From positions 1 to 64,000 of the forward strand of contig JAVCCM010000120.1 of the NCBI GenBank assembly GCA_030765455.1: a stretch of DNA of 64,000 nucleotides. The letters run 5' to 3'. The notes beneath the pieces are model-generated. The model did no database searches and had not been told where the DNA came from. It worked only from the letters and a program-made list of their open reading frames with translations. Made by a program: the position numbers and the translations under genes. Of the stretch, positions 8,536 to 20,900 are shown in pieces. Origin of the DNA: Candidatus Electryonea clarkiae (GTDB taxonomy: Bacteria > Electryoneota > Electryoneia > Electryoneales > Electryoneaceae). Positions within the stretch are counted from its first letter, which is position 1; the number at the start of each line of letters is the position of its first letter.

Positions 8536-8971
8536 AACCTCTCCTTCACAGACATACAATAAAAAACTAATTATTGACGTTAAGTAACTACTGAATCGTT
8601 CCAGAACCGGCAAGAACCTGTGTTGCTGTTAACTTATTGTTATTTTGCGGTTCCTGCTCTCGCTGAAAGAAATTTATTGCTCGAACCTTGTAGATTGGAG
8701 TAATATCATCAGGTCTCAATATTATTCAGAATCATAAGGGAACATTTGTATATTCACTACCTTATCGAGCTAAACGTTAAAGATTGCAGAAAAATATAAG
8801 GGATTCCAAACATTTTTATTTATAAAACTATTGCAATGGAGTCTCTTGCCTGTTTTCGGTAGGTTATTTGTATGAGTGGATTTCGCAGAAGTTCCGGGCT
8901 GACCCTTGCGCACGAATTGGTAGGAAACTATTCAGGAATAAGCTTTAAGGAGTGTAAGATGTTGATTTGCG
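8536..8971. other. 436-base gap upstream of sucA
   Basis: This lies between the 3' end of the giant gene and the sucA start, both on the minus strand. It should hold the promoter of the sucAB-lpdA group, but I cannot assign -10 and -35 boxes with confidence. No hairpin with a T run was found after the giant gene's stop. No gene-length open frame with family similarity was seen. Confidence 0.5.
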
Positions 8972-11900
8972 CTATTTAACAAGAACAATTTTTCTGATTG
9001 CTGCCGTCTTTTGTTCTGTGCTGACTCGTGTGAAATAGATTCCGGCTGCAAGATTACCGGCTTTCCAGGGGATGCGATGATATCCGGCTTCAAGTGTTGG
9101 CGGCTGGAATTTCGTTATTCTGCGACCAAGAATATCAAATATCTCGACATTTATCAAAACCGCCTCAGGCAATGCTACAACTATTGTAATCATCGAATTA
9201 AATGGATTTGGGTAAATCCCTGCAATTTCAAATTTTTCGGGAATTGTGTTTTCCCATGGCGACTCAATATCAGGACGTTCGAGCCAGAATATCCGTGTTG
9301 AATCACTTGAAATTGTATCACCGTTGGAAACAGCATCTACCTGCCAGGCAACCTTAATCGCCCGCATCCACATTGTTAGCTCAAGTGAATCAGGAATATT
9401 GATCCAGTGGAGCGTACTCGTGAGGCTGTCGTAGTCTAAAACCTCTATTGTTGAGTCGTTTATGCTGACTTCAAAATGAACGTTATATGTTACAGAATCG
9501 TCAGCAGGATCAGGATCATCTGAAACTTGCCAGGAGAACATATTTCTATGCGGTATCTGCCAGGGAATGCGAAGACTGTCCACAGGTTCAATCATGTTGA
9601 AAGATGTGGGAGGATCAGGCATGTATGTTTGAAAAACAAATACATTTTCGGAATTGGTTACTCTATCGAATGTATCTGTTGCTTTTACACGCCACCAGTA
9701 GTATTGATTATCAAGTAGATCGCTAATTTCAGTTGTAGTATCTGATCCTGTGATTTGTGCCACTGAATTGATAAATCCCGGATCGGTTGAAATTTCAAAT
9801 AAATATTCTACTGAATCGCGTGATATCTCATCATGTGCTGATTGCCATGTAAATGTAATGTTTGATTCGCCTATCGTATCAGACGATCCTGGGAAAATCA
9901 ACTCGAATGCCCTGGGTGCCTCATAGCTATACATACTGAAAGACCAGGCGTCACCGCCAGAAGCGAACATCCCATCAGTATTAGTATCAACTGCCTTGAT
10001 TTTCCAGAATATCCTGGTAATGTTTTCATTATCGTCCAGTTCTGAGCCGGAGATCGAGGTGTCATTCCCGCGAAGGCGGGAATCCAGAATGTTCAAGGGT
10101 ACAATACTGCTCTCTTTGTGGATTCCCGCCTTCGCGGGAATGACAGTCCCTCTCATACCTGGTTTTGATCCAGTCTGTAGTGCAGGAGCCTCTCCACTCC
10201 AGACGAAGAAAGTATCGATAAGCCCGGAGACGGGATAATTAGGTGTAAACCAGCGATTTTCAGACCAATAGAGTGTATATGTCAGTGCGTCATCAGGGTC
10301 GGGATCTGATGCCTTACCCCATCTTAAAACCGGTTGATCTGTAATCAAAAGAGTATCATTTGACGGTCCGGCGAGCTTAAATGGAAGTGGATTTTCCGCG
10401 ATACGTATAGTGAATTGCCAATCTTCATCAGAAAAAACTTCATTTTCCTGTGGATCGGATGCCGTGACAAACCAGTAATAAGTAATGTCATCATTCCCGG
10501 TGAATGTGTAGAAAGTATCCGTTAAGCCGGTTTCATAAGGATCAAATAAGTTCCGTGGTCCGGTCGCAATGTAAAGGTCATAAGTAATCTCATCGCCCTG
10601 ATCAGGATCGGTAGAAGATTCCCATGTAAGCAGGACTTCCGAGGTATCGATAATTCCATATTCAGGCGGACTTATCAGGTTGAATGCTGAAGGTTCATCT
10701 TCGACATAAATCATGAATCTTCTTGCATCACCCTCAACAGGATTTTCTGAAGAAAGAACACCGTCCGTGTTGGTATCCACAGCTCTGACGTACCAATACA
10801 CAACAGCATCATAGGGTAATTCATCAAGTGAGTTTGAATTTGGATTATTTGGTTCCGGTTTATTAAAGCCAATTTCACTCTTTGATTTAGTCGAGTTGGA
10901 ATTTTCGGTAATTTGATTTAATAAATGACCGGAAATCTTGGACTCTTCTGGTCGTTTACCTGTCTTATTTTGCGAGCCGGCGCCAGTGAATATTTCATCT
11001 AAAGTGAAAGCATAAAAAGTATCAACTATTCCCGTGACAGAATCAGGACTATCGAAATCAGGATCGTTAATTGACCATATCAGGGAATAAGTGATTAAAT
11101 CACCGGGATCAGGATCGCCCGAGGGATGCCAGGTCAGCACAGGATTTATTGAATCAAGCAGTGCGGCATTTACCGGGCTGGCAAGATCGAATTGTTCGGG
11201 TGGATCTGGAATCCTGGCAGTAAAGTTCCAATTAGCAGAGATCCACCTGCCATTGGTGTTGCTGTCTCGAGCCTGAACCCGCCATCTATATTCCCGGTCA
11301 TCAGCCGGTATTTCGAAATAATATTCAGGATTCGCCAGGTGCTCAGTGATATACATCACGGAATCTTCTACCTGAATAATTTCAATAAAATATGTAACAA
11401 CATCTTCCGGATCGGGATCAAATGCTTCTTCCCATGTCAGATGTGCGATTCTTTGATCAACAATTGCTCCACGCAATGGAGTCAATGGTGAAAATCTTGC
11501 TGGAATTTCAGGGAAGTAAGTTGAGAAGGCAAAAGTATCCTGGGACATGGTATAATAACCGGTTTCATCGTGTACTCTTACGGTCCATGCCCAATCTTCA
11601 TCATCCCTGTTAGCGTTGAATATATAGGTAGTATCGGGAAAATTCCTGGCTTTCAGCCTGAATGGTTCACCACCACGGCTGACATATACATCGTATAAAA
11701 GCGCACTTCCCGTATCCGGATCAATCGAATGATTCCAGGCAAGAGTCACCAGGGAATCATCCTCAACTGCTTCATCTTCGGGCATCATCAGCTCAAAAGC
11801 GTTCGGAGGATCGGGAACAGAAACGCTGAACGACCAGACCTCCTGCGGTCCGGCGTACACTCCATCGCTATTACTATCATTTGCGTGAATCCGCCAGAAT

Positions 11901-14900
11901 ATCCTTACATCATCAGGCAGGAGATCGTCCAGTTCACCACCCAGATCATCAAGTTCGCCTAACATTACTTCTTCTTCAAAAATATAAAAGGTGTCGGCTA
12001 AACCGGTGACTGTTATTGAACGGTGTAAGTTTTCATAAAAGGACCATTCGAGATCATAAGTAATTGTATCATCCGGATCAGGATCAATAGTTGATTCCCA
12101 TACAAGGGTAGGGCTGTAACTATTTACTATTGCATTGTCTATCGGTGAGGTCTTGCTGAAAATCAATGGCGGTTGTGGTATATATATTTGAAAAATTCTG
12201 CTCTGATTAGATTCCACGCTGTCATCGGTAATTTCGTCAAGCGCAAACATTTTCCACCAGTATAACGAATCATCCACCATCCATACCTGATCAGAAATAA
12301 CAGGCATCAACTCACCGGAAGAATATGGTCCGAAAATATGATTATTTGTGAAATTATTGTCTTCTGCAATATGGATTGTATATTCTACCGATTGATCCGG
12401 ATCAGGATCTCCGGCTCGCTGCCAATGAAAAGTCATACTTCCGTCGAAGCTGGTATCATTATTGACAGGGGAGATCAAGCCGAAAGGATTCGGCGGGTCC
12501 TGAATTGCTATGCTGAAACTCCAGGAAGTGTCGGGACCTGACCATGTTCCCCCGGTATTCTGATCCACTGCTTTTACATGCCAATATATAGTCACATCAT
12601 CATTCAGGACTTCCTCAGCAAAAGTATATGAAGTATCTGTCAAATCTGTTATGAAAGTTGAGTTTGAAAAAGCTGAATCCAGGGACCATTCCAGCGTGTA
12701 AGAGAGACTATCGTTGGGATCCGGATCAGATGTTGATCTCCATGTAAGCGCAGGAGTCAAACTTTCGAGCTGTTCAGAGTCAACAGGGCTGACCAGTTCA
12801 AAAGTTTGCGGATTTTCCGGGATATAGATCAGGAAAGTCCGAATATCATCCGAAAGGAGGCTGTCGGTATATTCTTCGTCATGCGCCCAGACTGTCCACC
12901 AGTACCTGTGATCGTCAACCATCCAACCTTCATCCAGCGTAATAAATTCATCTTCGCTGAACGGACCGTAAACATGATTCTGTGCAAAATTAATATCTTC
13001 AGTAACATGAAGAGTATAGGTTACTTCCTGCATGGGATCGGGATCGCCGCTATTTTCCCACTCGAATGATACGCTACCATCGAAACTGGTATCATTATCT
13101 GTCGGTTGACTAAGGCCAAAGGCAATAGGCATTTGAGGTACATGTATGTAGAACCGCCATATTTCACTTGATCGAATGCTGGTGTCAAGCGCCGCGTCCT
13201 CAGCCATTACTTTCCAATAATAACTGTGATCGTCCTCCATCCAGAATTCGAACAGGGTCGGAAATTCACCTTCATCATAAGGGCCAAGAATAACTTCACT
13301 TGTGAACTCGCTTGTCTCAGAAACATGTACCCAGTATGTAACACTTTGTCCCTGATCCGGATCGCCGTTGTTTTCCCAGCGGAGATCAACGGAACCGTTC
13401 AAATTGGAATAGCCACCATTATTTGGACTTTCCAGGCTGAACGAGTTTGGAGGTTCTTCTATTGCAATATTCAGCATCCAATATGCATCAGGTCCCGACC
13501 AGGTCCCGTTGGTATTATTATCCTCGGCATGTACGCGCCAGAACAATGTTGTATCGTCCAGGGCATTTGTGATGGAATAACTCTCTGTCGCTAATCCGGT
13601 TATCGTTGCCGGGCTAAGGAAGTCATTAGTCAGGGAATACTCTAATGTATAAGTCACCGCATCGTCCGGGTCAGGATCATTAGATTGTTCCCAGGTCAAA
13701 GTAAAGGGACTTGCAGCAATCGTTGAGCTGTCCGCCGGAGTAAGAAGATCGAAAGCTGAGGGCGGTTCAGCTATGTAAATTGAAAACGAAAGGGTGTCGT
13801 CAGCCCAGGTTCCGCCGGAATTCAAATCTACTGCCTTGATAGTCCAATAGAATAACGGGTCATTATCATTGCCATTGTAGATGAATGAGTTTGACGATAT
13901 CCCTGTTACAAGAGGAGTATCAAGTTGGGCGGCATCGTTAGAAATATAGATATTATATGTAACAGCATCGCCGGGATCAGGATCGGTACTCGTACCCCAA
14001 CTCAACGTTACCTGCTCTGTTCCGGAAACAGTTCCATTTATGGGTGATACAAGTGCGAAAGAACTGGGCGGTTCCGGGATAATGATAGTAAAGTCTCGAG
14101 ATTCATCTGCCCAGATTCCATTTGTATTATCGTCAATCGCTTTAACCGTCCAGTAGTAATGAGTATTGTCGGAACCGGAAAAGGTATAGCTGGTGTCCGT
14201 CAATCCTGTTGCAATGGGATTTCCTAAATCATCAGGATCAGTGGAAACATACAAGTCAAATACCACATCATCGCCGGGATCTGAATCAGTAGTCAACTCC
14301 CATGTTAACACAACATCTGCGGAGAAGGAAATATAATCGGCAACCGGTGATATAAGATTAAATGAATCCGGGGATTCAGGTACTTGAATCCTGAAGCTAT
14401 AATGTCCATTTGACCAGGTTCCCTCGGTGTTTGTATCGACTGCCTTGATACGCCACCAGTACACCGTATCATCAGATCCATTGAAGGTATAGCTTGAATC
14501 CGCTATGCCTGTTGCAACCGGAATGCTAAGGTCGTCCTGATCGGTAGAGATATATACTTCATAAGTGAGAGTATCATCCGGATCGAAATCGAAAGATCTC
14601 ATCCATGATAGAGTAATATCTGTAGATACCGTCATGGTGTCTGAACTGTCAGGGCTTGCAAGCGTGAAGTCAGTTGGTAGTTCCGGGATTGCAATTGAGA
14701 AAGACCATGTGGTATTTGCAAGAGTTCCCCCGGTATTGGTATCAACAGCTCGAACGTTCCAAAAGTACTCAGTGTCGTCCCGTCCCACAAAAGTGTAGGT
14801 TGTATCAGAAAGATTTTCCGCAACCGGATCACCTAAAACCAGTTCATCTTCGGATACATATACCGAATACCGAATCGAATCGCCTGGATCGGGATCGGTG

Positions 14901-17900
14901 GTGGAATTCCAGGTTAGAGACACCCCATTCGTTGAGGAGATGAACCCATCAGCAGGGGCAGCAAGATCGAATGATCCGGGTGTTTCCGGTATATATAAGA
15001 TGAATGATAGAGTGTCATTTGCTAATGTACCGTCTGTATTTGTATCAATCGCTTTAACCGTCCACCAGTATTGAGAATCATCCTCACCTGCAAAAGTGTA
15101 TGTATTAAATGAGACTCCCGTCACAACGGGATCGCCGAAGTTAAGAGAATCAGTTGATACATACACATCATAGGAGATTTCATCACCGGGATCGGGATCG
15201 ACAGGCGCAACCCAGGTAAGTACTACGCTGGATTGATCCAGGACCGTGTTGTGAGGCGGACTGGTCAAAGAAAACGTGTCAGGTTCTTCAGGAATAGCGA
15301 TTGACCAGTTCCAGGTTTCATCTGCCCATGTTTCAAGTAGCCAGGGATCTTTCGCTTTTATAGACCAAAAATATTGTGTATCGTCATTTCCGCTGTATAA
15401 GTAATTGGTGGAAGTCAAACTGACAGCAACCGGGCTGCCGAGATCATCAGGATCAGTCGAAACATAAACATCATAACTGACCAGCTCACCATCATCCGGA
15501 TCAATAGATTCTTCCCAGGAAAGCAGCATCACCGAAACTTCAGAAATTGTTCCGTTATCGGGAGCAGTCAGGGAAAACGCACCGGGTGGATCAGAAACAT
15601 CAAGTTCAAAACTCCATTGTTCATCAGCCCAGGTTCCGTTCGTGTTACCATCTATTGCTTTTACAGACCAGAAATACTCGGTATCATCCAAGCCGGTGAA
15701 TGTATAGTTGGTGTTTGTAACGCCTGTTGCCACTGGATTACCAGGATTGTCCTGATCGGTTGATACGTAAATATCAAATGTAACATTATCGCCGGGATCG
15801 GGATCAATGGATGGTTGCCAGATTAATAGGACATCATAATCAACTGAGATGAAACTGTCTGCTGGTTCTAACAGGCTGAAGGAATTTGGAGGTTCCGGGA
15901 CAGCGATCCTGAAACTCCATGTTTCATCGGCAAAGGTTCCGCTGGTATTAGTATCGATCGCTTTTACAGTCCACCAGTATTGAGTATCGTCAGTCCCGAT
16001 AAAAGTATAGGTAGTATCAGTTAAATCTTGAGCGACAGGATTTCCGAGGTCTCCGATATCTGTTGAGACATAAACATCATAAACAACTGAATCACCAAGG
16101 TCTGTTTCTACCGCTGGTTCCCATTCCAGGTTAACCTGGAGAGTTGTCGAAGTTGCATTGTCTGCAACACTTGTCAGGTTGAACGAACCGGGAGGGTCGG
16201 GAACAATTATAGTAAACATCCTGGTTTCATCAGCCCATGTTGAGGAATCGAATTGATCTACAGCCCTGATTGTCCACCAGTATTCAGTATTATCCAAGCC
16301 GTTGAATGTGATAGAGGTGCCGGTTATATCCTCAGCTACTGGACTACCAAGATTATCCGAATCAGTAGTTACATATATCTCATAAGAAACATCGTCGCCC
16401 GGATCAGGATCAGAAGCATCTTCCCAGCTAAGAGTCACATTCGTTGAAGTTGATATAAAACTATCCGCAGGTGAAGAAAGATTGAATGAGTTAGGCGGTT
16501 CGGGAATAAACAGGGTGAAATCCCATGTTTCATCAGCAAATGTGCCGGTTGTATTTCTATCTACTGCCTTGACTGTCCACCAGTACTGGGTATCATCCGT
16601 ACCGTCAAAGGTGTAGGTTGTGTCTGTCAAATTCGTAGCAACCGGGTTACCCAGGTTGCCCTGATCAGTTGAGACATAAAGGTCATAGGTCAGGGTATCG
16701 GTTGGGTCAGGATCAATCGAAGCTTCCCAGGTTAGGACAACGTCTGTCCCAACCGGAGATGATCCATCATCAGGTAACAACAGTCCGAAAGAACTCGGCG
16801 GTTGCGGTATGTCTATTGCAAAACTCCACTGCTCGGTTGACCATGTTCCGGGAGTGTTTAAGTCTAATGCTCTAATTCGCCAGAAATAAATATTATTGTC
16901 ACTACCGGTAAAATCATAACTTGTGCCTGTGAGACCGGTGGCAATTGCATTTCCTAAATCTAACTCGTCGGTAGATATATACACGTCAAAAGTTATTATA
17001 TCATCCGGATCATCATCAGTGGTTGATTCCCAGGTCAATGTTACATTGGTTATCTCAAAAACACTACTGTCTGCAGGTGTGAGCAGGCTGAATGGATTGG
17101 GCGAATTTGCAACATTGATTTCGAAACTGAATGTTTCAGAAGCCCAGGTTCCATTGGTATTTGTGTCTATTGCCTTTATTGTCCACCAATATTCTGTGTT
17201 GTCAATCCCGTTAAATGTGTAATTGGTAGATGTAACATCAGACGCAACCGGCTCGCCCATATCACCCGAATCAGTTGAGACATAAATCTCATAGGTAACG
17301 TTATCTCCGGGATCAGGATCGGTTGCTGTTTGCCATGATAGATTAACCTCGGTAGAAGACTCTTCGGAACCATCTGCCGGAAAAACCAAGTCAAATGGAT
17401 CAGGCGGATCCGGAACAGCAATAGAAAAGCTCCAGGTCTGGTTTGCCAGGGTGCCTGAAGGAGAATTTGTATCTACTGCCCGGACTGTCCACCAGTACTG
17501 CGTGTCGTCACTTCCTGTATATGTATAAGTAGTGTCGGTTAAACCTGTTACAACAGGTGTACCTAAATCCCCTTCATCAGTGGAAACATATACTGAATAG
17601 ACAATATTATCGCCCGGATCGGGATCGTCTGCTGGACGCCAGGCAAGGGTGACATCAGAATCCGTCATTATTGATTCATCTGCCGGTGATGCAAGATCAA
17701 AAGAATTTGGTGGATCGGCTACATATACGGAAAAACTCCACAAATCATCAGACCATTTGGAAGAATCAAAACTGTCAACAGCGAGAATTCTCCACCAGTA
17801 TTGCGTGTCATCTGATGCATCAAAAATATAGTTGGTTGAAGTAACGTCCGATGCCACCGGCAGCCCCAGGTCGCCCTGATCTGTAGAGACATAGACTTCA

Positions 17901-20900
17901 TAAGTAATGATATCGTCAGGATCGGGATCGGTTGGGGCATTCCAGCTTAAGGTAACCGAAGAGCTTGCCGAAACACTCCCGCTGTCGGGAGCTGTTAAAT
18001 TGAAATCATCAGGTGGCTCAGGTGTATAGATCAAGAAACTGTTCGTGCTGCTTGCCCATGTGCCATTTGTGTTTGTGTCATTTGCTTTGATTGTCCACCA
18101 GTATTCGGTGTCATCTTCTCCCGCGAAAGTATAATTTCTGACAGTTAATCCGGTAGCAATCGCATTACCAAGGTTACCCTCGTTAGTTGACACATACACA
18201 TCATAAGTAACCTCGTCTCCGGGATCAGGATCAATTGCTTCAGCCCAGGTCAGGGTTACATCTTCGACGGATGAAACTGCTTCATCGGCGGGTAGCAGCA
18301 AATTAAAATCGTTAGGAGGATCATAGATATATACAGTGAAAGATCGTCCCTGGAATGGAGTCGCGACAGTATTCTGTTGAAATACGTTTGTTGCGACTAT
18401 CTGCCAATATGTTCTCTGATCATCGGGTAATCCTTGACCATCCAATCCACTTAAGATAAAAGTTGTATCGAGGGTATTTTCTGTTAATGCATTATTAAAG
18501 AATGGATTATCCGCCCATGCAACTGTGTATAAAATTGTCTGTGGGAAAAATGAAATTGAAAGCTCGTTATCAAGATACTCTTCATCAAAAATTACCTGTA
18601 GTCCATCGTTTTCATTATGGTTTTCGATTCCGGCTGTACAGGAATTCAGTGTTCCGGTTAGACTGTTGTACTGGAATACTATAAATCCTTCTTCATGTAA
18701 AATAACCTCAAAAGTGTAAACAGAAGTGGGATCACCGAATCGCCTTACACCATCCCATTGAACGATAAATTGATCACCTGCATCCCGATAGTAAATGTCG
18801 CCCTGCAAATTAGGCTGAAGCGCATCCCAGAAGGGAGCAATCATTGCTGCAGGACCATCAAAGGCAGGTATATTGGAATTAGTGAAATCTGAATTAGGCG
18901 TACCAAAATGAATGTTTCCATTACTGGAAATTGTAACGCTGTTATATTGATTACCGTAATAAGAAAATTGCCAGGGTAGATCGACGGTTTCAGTGCTGTT
19001 GGCATTATCTGAGGTAGTGGAACGAGTGCCTGTCCCGGAAATCTCTACCCAGTCATATTCAGCGCCACCCGGTTCATTGCTGCTTATCCAATAATAACCG
19101 AAATTGTCCGGACCATGCACTTGAAGCCCGTTATCAAGGTTCGGGTCTTCCGGTTCAGTCCAGGCAAGACCAATGAAGTCCTCATGAATCAGGGTATCAT
19201 CTTCCGCATAAACAAGATTGAATTGACCTGGAGCTACAGGGAAGAATGCATGTACTCGCCATGTCTCGTCCGACCATGTTCCTTCTGTATTGTTATCCTG
19301 GGCACGCACTTTCCACCAGTATGATTGAGCATGTTCCAGCGCTACCAGCTCAAAAGTGGTATCTGCCACAAACGCTGAATCGACATCGAATCCAAAATCG
19401 GGGTCTGTTGACCACCATACGTGATAACCCACTATTCCATCACCAGGATCATCATCTGAGGTTGATTCCCAGACTAATGTCGTATCGCCATCAAAGGTGA
19501 AAGAACGATCCTGTGGCGAAAGAAGGCTGAAAGGTAGGGGTGGATCAGGCCGGAAAGACTCAAAAGAGAATGCAAAGTTATCAAATGGATTTCGCGATGA
19601 GAGTACGCTGTTGCCAAAGGAATCCTCGGCGCGGACATACCAGTAAATGGTTTCATCATCCGGTATTACACCTTCAGGGAATTCGTAGGTAGTTTCTTCG
19701 ACTCCCGTGACAGAATCCGGATTATTAAAATTAGCGTCATCAATCGAATAATAGATTGTATATGTAATTGTGTCACCCGGATCCGGATCAGGCGCTGCTT
19801 CCCAGATCATTGTCGGGGTTAAAGTGCCGATAAGCGTAGCGTCCATTGGTTCAAGCAAATCGAAAGTAGTCGGCGGTTCCGGGATATATATATCGAAAGG
19901 CCATACCTGATCTGCCCAGGTACCTATATTTGAAGTATTGTCCATCGCGTGGATAGTCCAGTAATAGGTACTGTCATCATCACCGGTGAATAGGTGTGTA
20001 GTATCCTCATGATCCATGTTCGTCGCTATCGGATCTCCAAGATTATCCGGATCTGTAGATACAAATATTGAATAATCAATCGAGTCATGCGGATCGGGGT
20101 CAAATGATTGGAACCATGTCAGTAATACATCCGCAATCGGGGAAACTTCCAAGCTGTCCGGAGAGGCTAAACTGAATGCTGACGGTGGAGGATAGAATTC
20201 TACTGCCAGGTCATTCTCAAGATAATTAGTGTTATAAACAACTTGAAGCCCAACTGTCTCCTCCTGGTTTTCTATTCCCACCGTACAGGAGCTGAGATTA
20301 CCATCCACCGAATTATATTGGAACAGAATCCTGTCGTCAGGATAAAGAATCAATTGGAAAGTCAAGCGGCTGACAATATCATTAAATCTTCGAACAGCAT
20401 TCCACTGGACGATAAAACGATTTTCATTCCCATGATAATAAATAGTACCGCCTGTTGCGGGATTAAGATCATCCCAAAGTGGGGCAATAATAGCCGGAGG
20501 ACCAAGATCATTTGGGATAGGTGAATTGCCTGAGTCACGCTCGGTATCACCGAAATGAACGTTTCCGTTTGTGCTTATCCAGACATTGGTGTAGGCAGTA
20601 CCGTAATAATTAAATACCCAGGGAAGAGTTATAAAAATTGTTGCATCATCATCGTCAGAAATGTCCGATCTGACTCCAATTGCCAGGATATCCTGCCAAT
20701 TATATTCCGGACCTTCATCTTCATTCGAATCACGCCAGATATATCCCAATTCATCAGGTCCGCCCGCGTCGTCAAGCTCGTCCGGACCTGCCCCACCCCC
20801 ATCCCACCGGTTGTCACCTTTTGCGGGAGACGTTCTCAGGGTAAACCTTTCGTGGGTCATAACTCCTTCCTGTGCTGATAACGCGCTGGAAAGGCAGCAG

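Noticed and set aside
8613-8613. sucA start at 8613
   Set aside because: It adds 26 residues without family similarity and lacks a ribosome site. The TTG at 8535 has AAGGAGAGG just upstream and a family-like N-terminus.
8953-8980. Short forward reading frame with a good ribosome site after the giant gene
   Set aside because: It encodes only six residues and overlaps the giant gene's stop. Most likely chance.
10060-10145. Terminator inside the giant gene
   Set aside because: Long stem but no T run on the coding strand, and the frame continues for more than 350 codons to a proper sorting tail.
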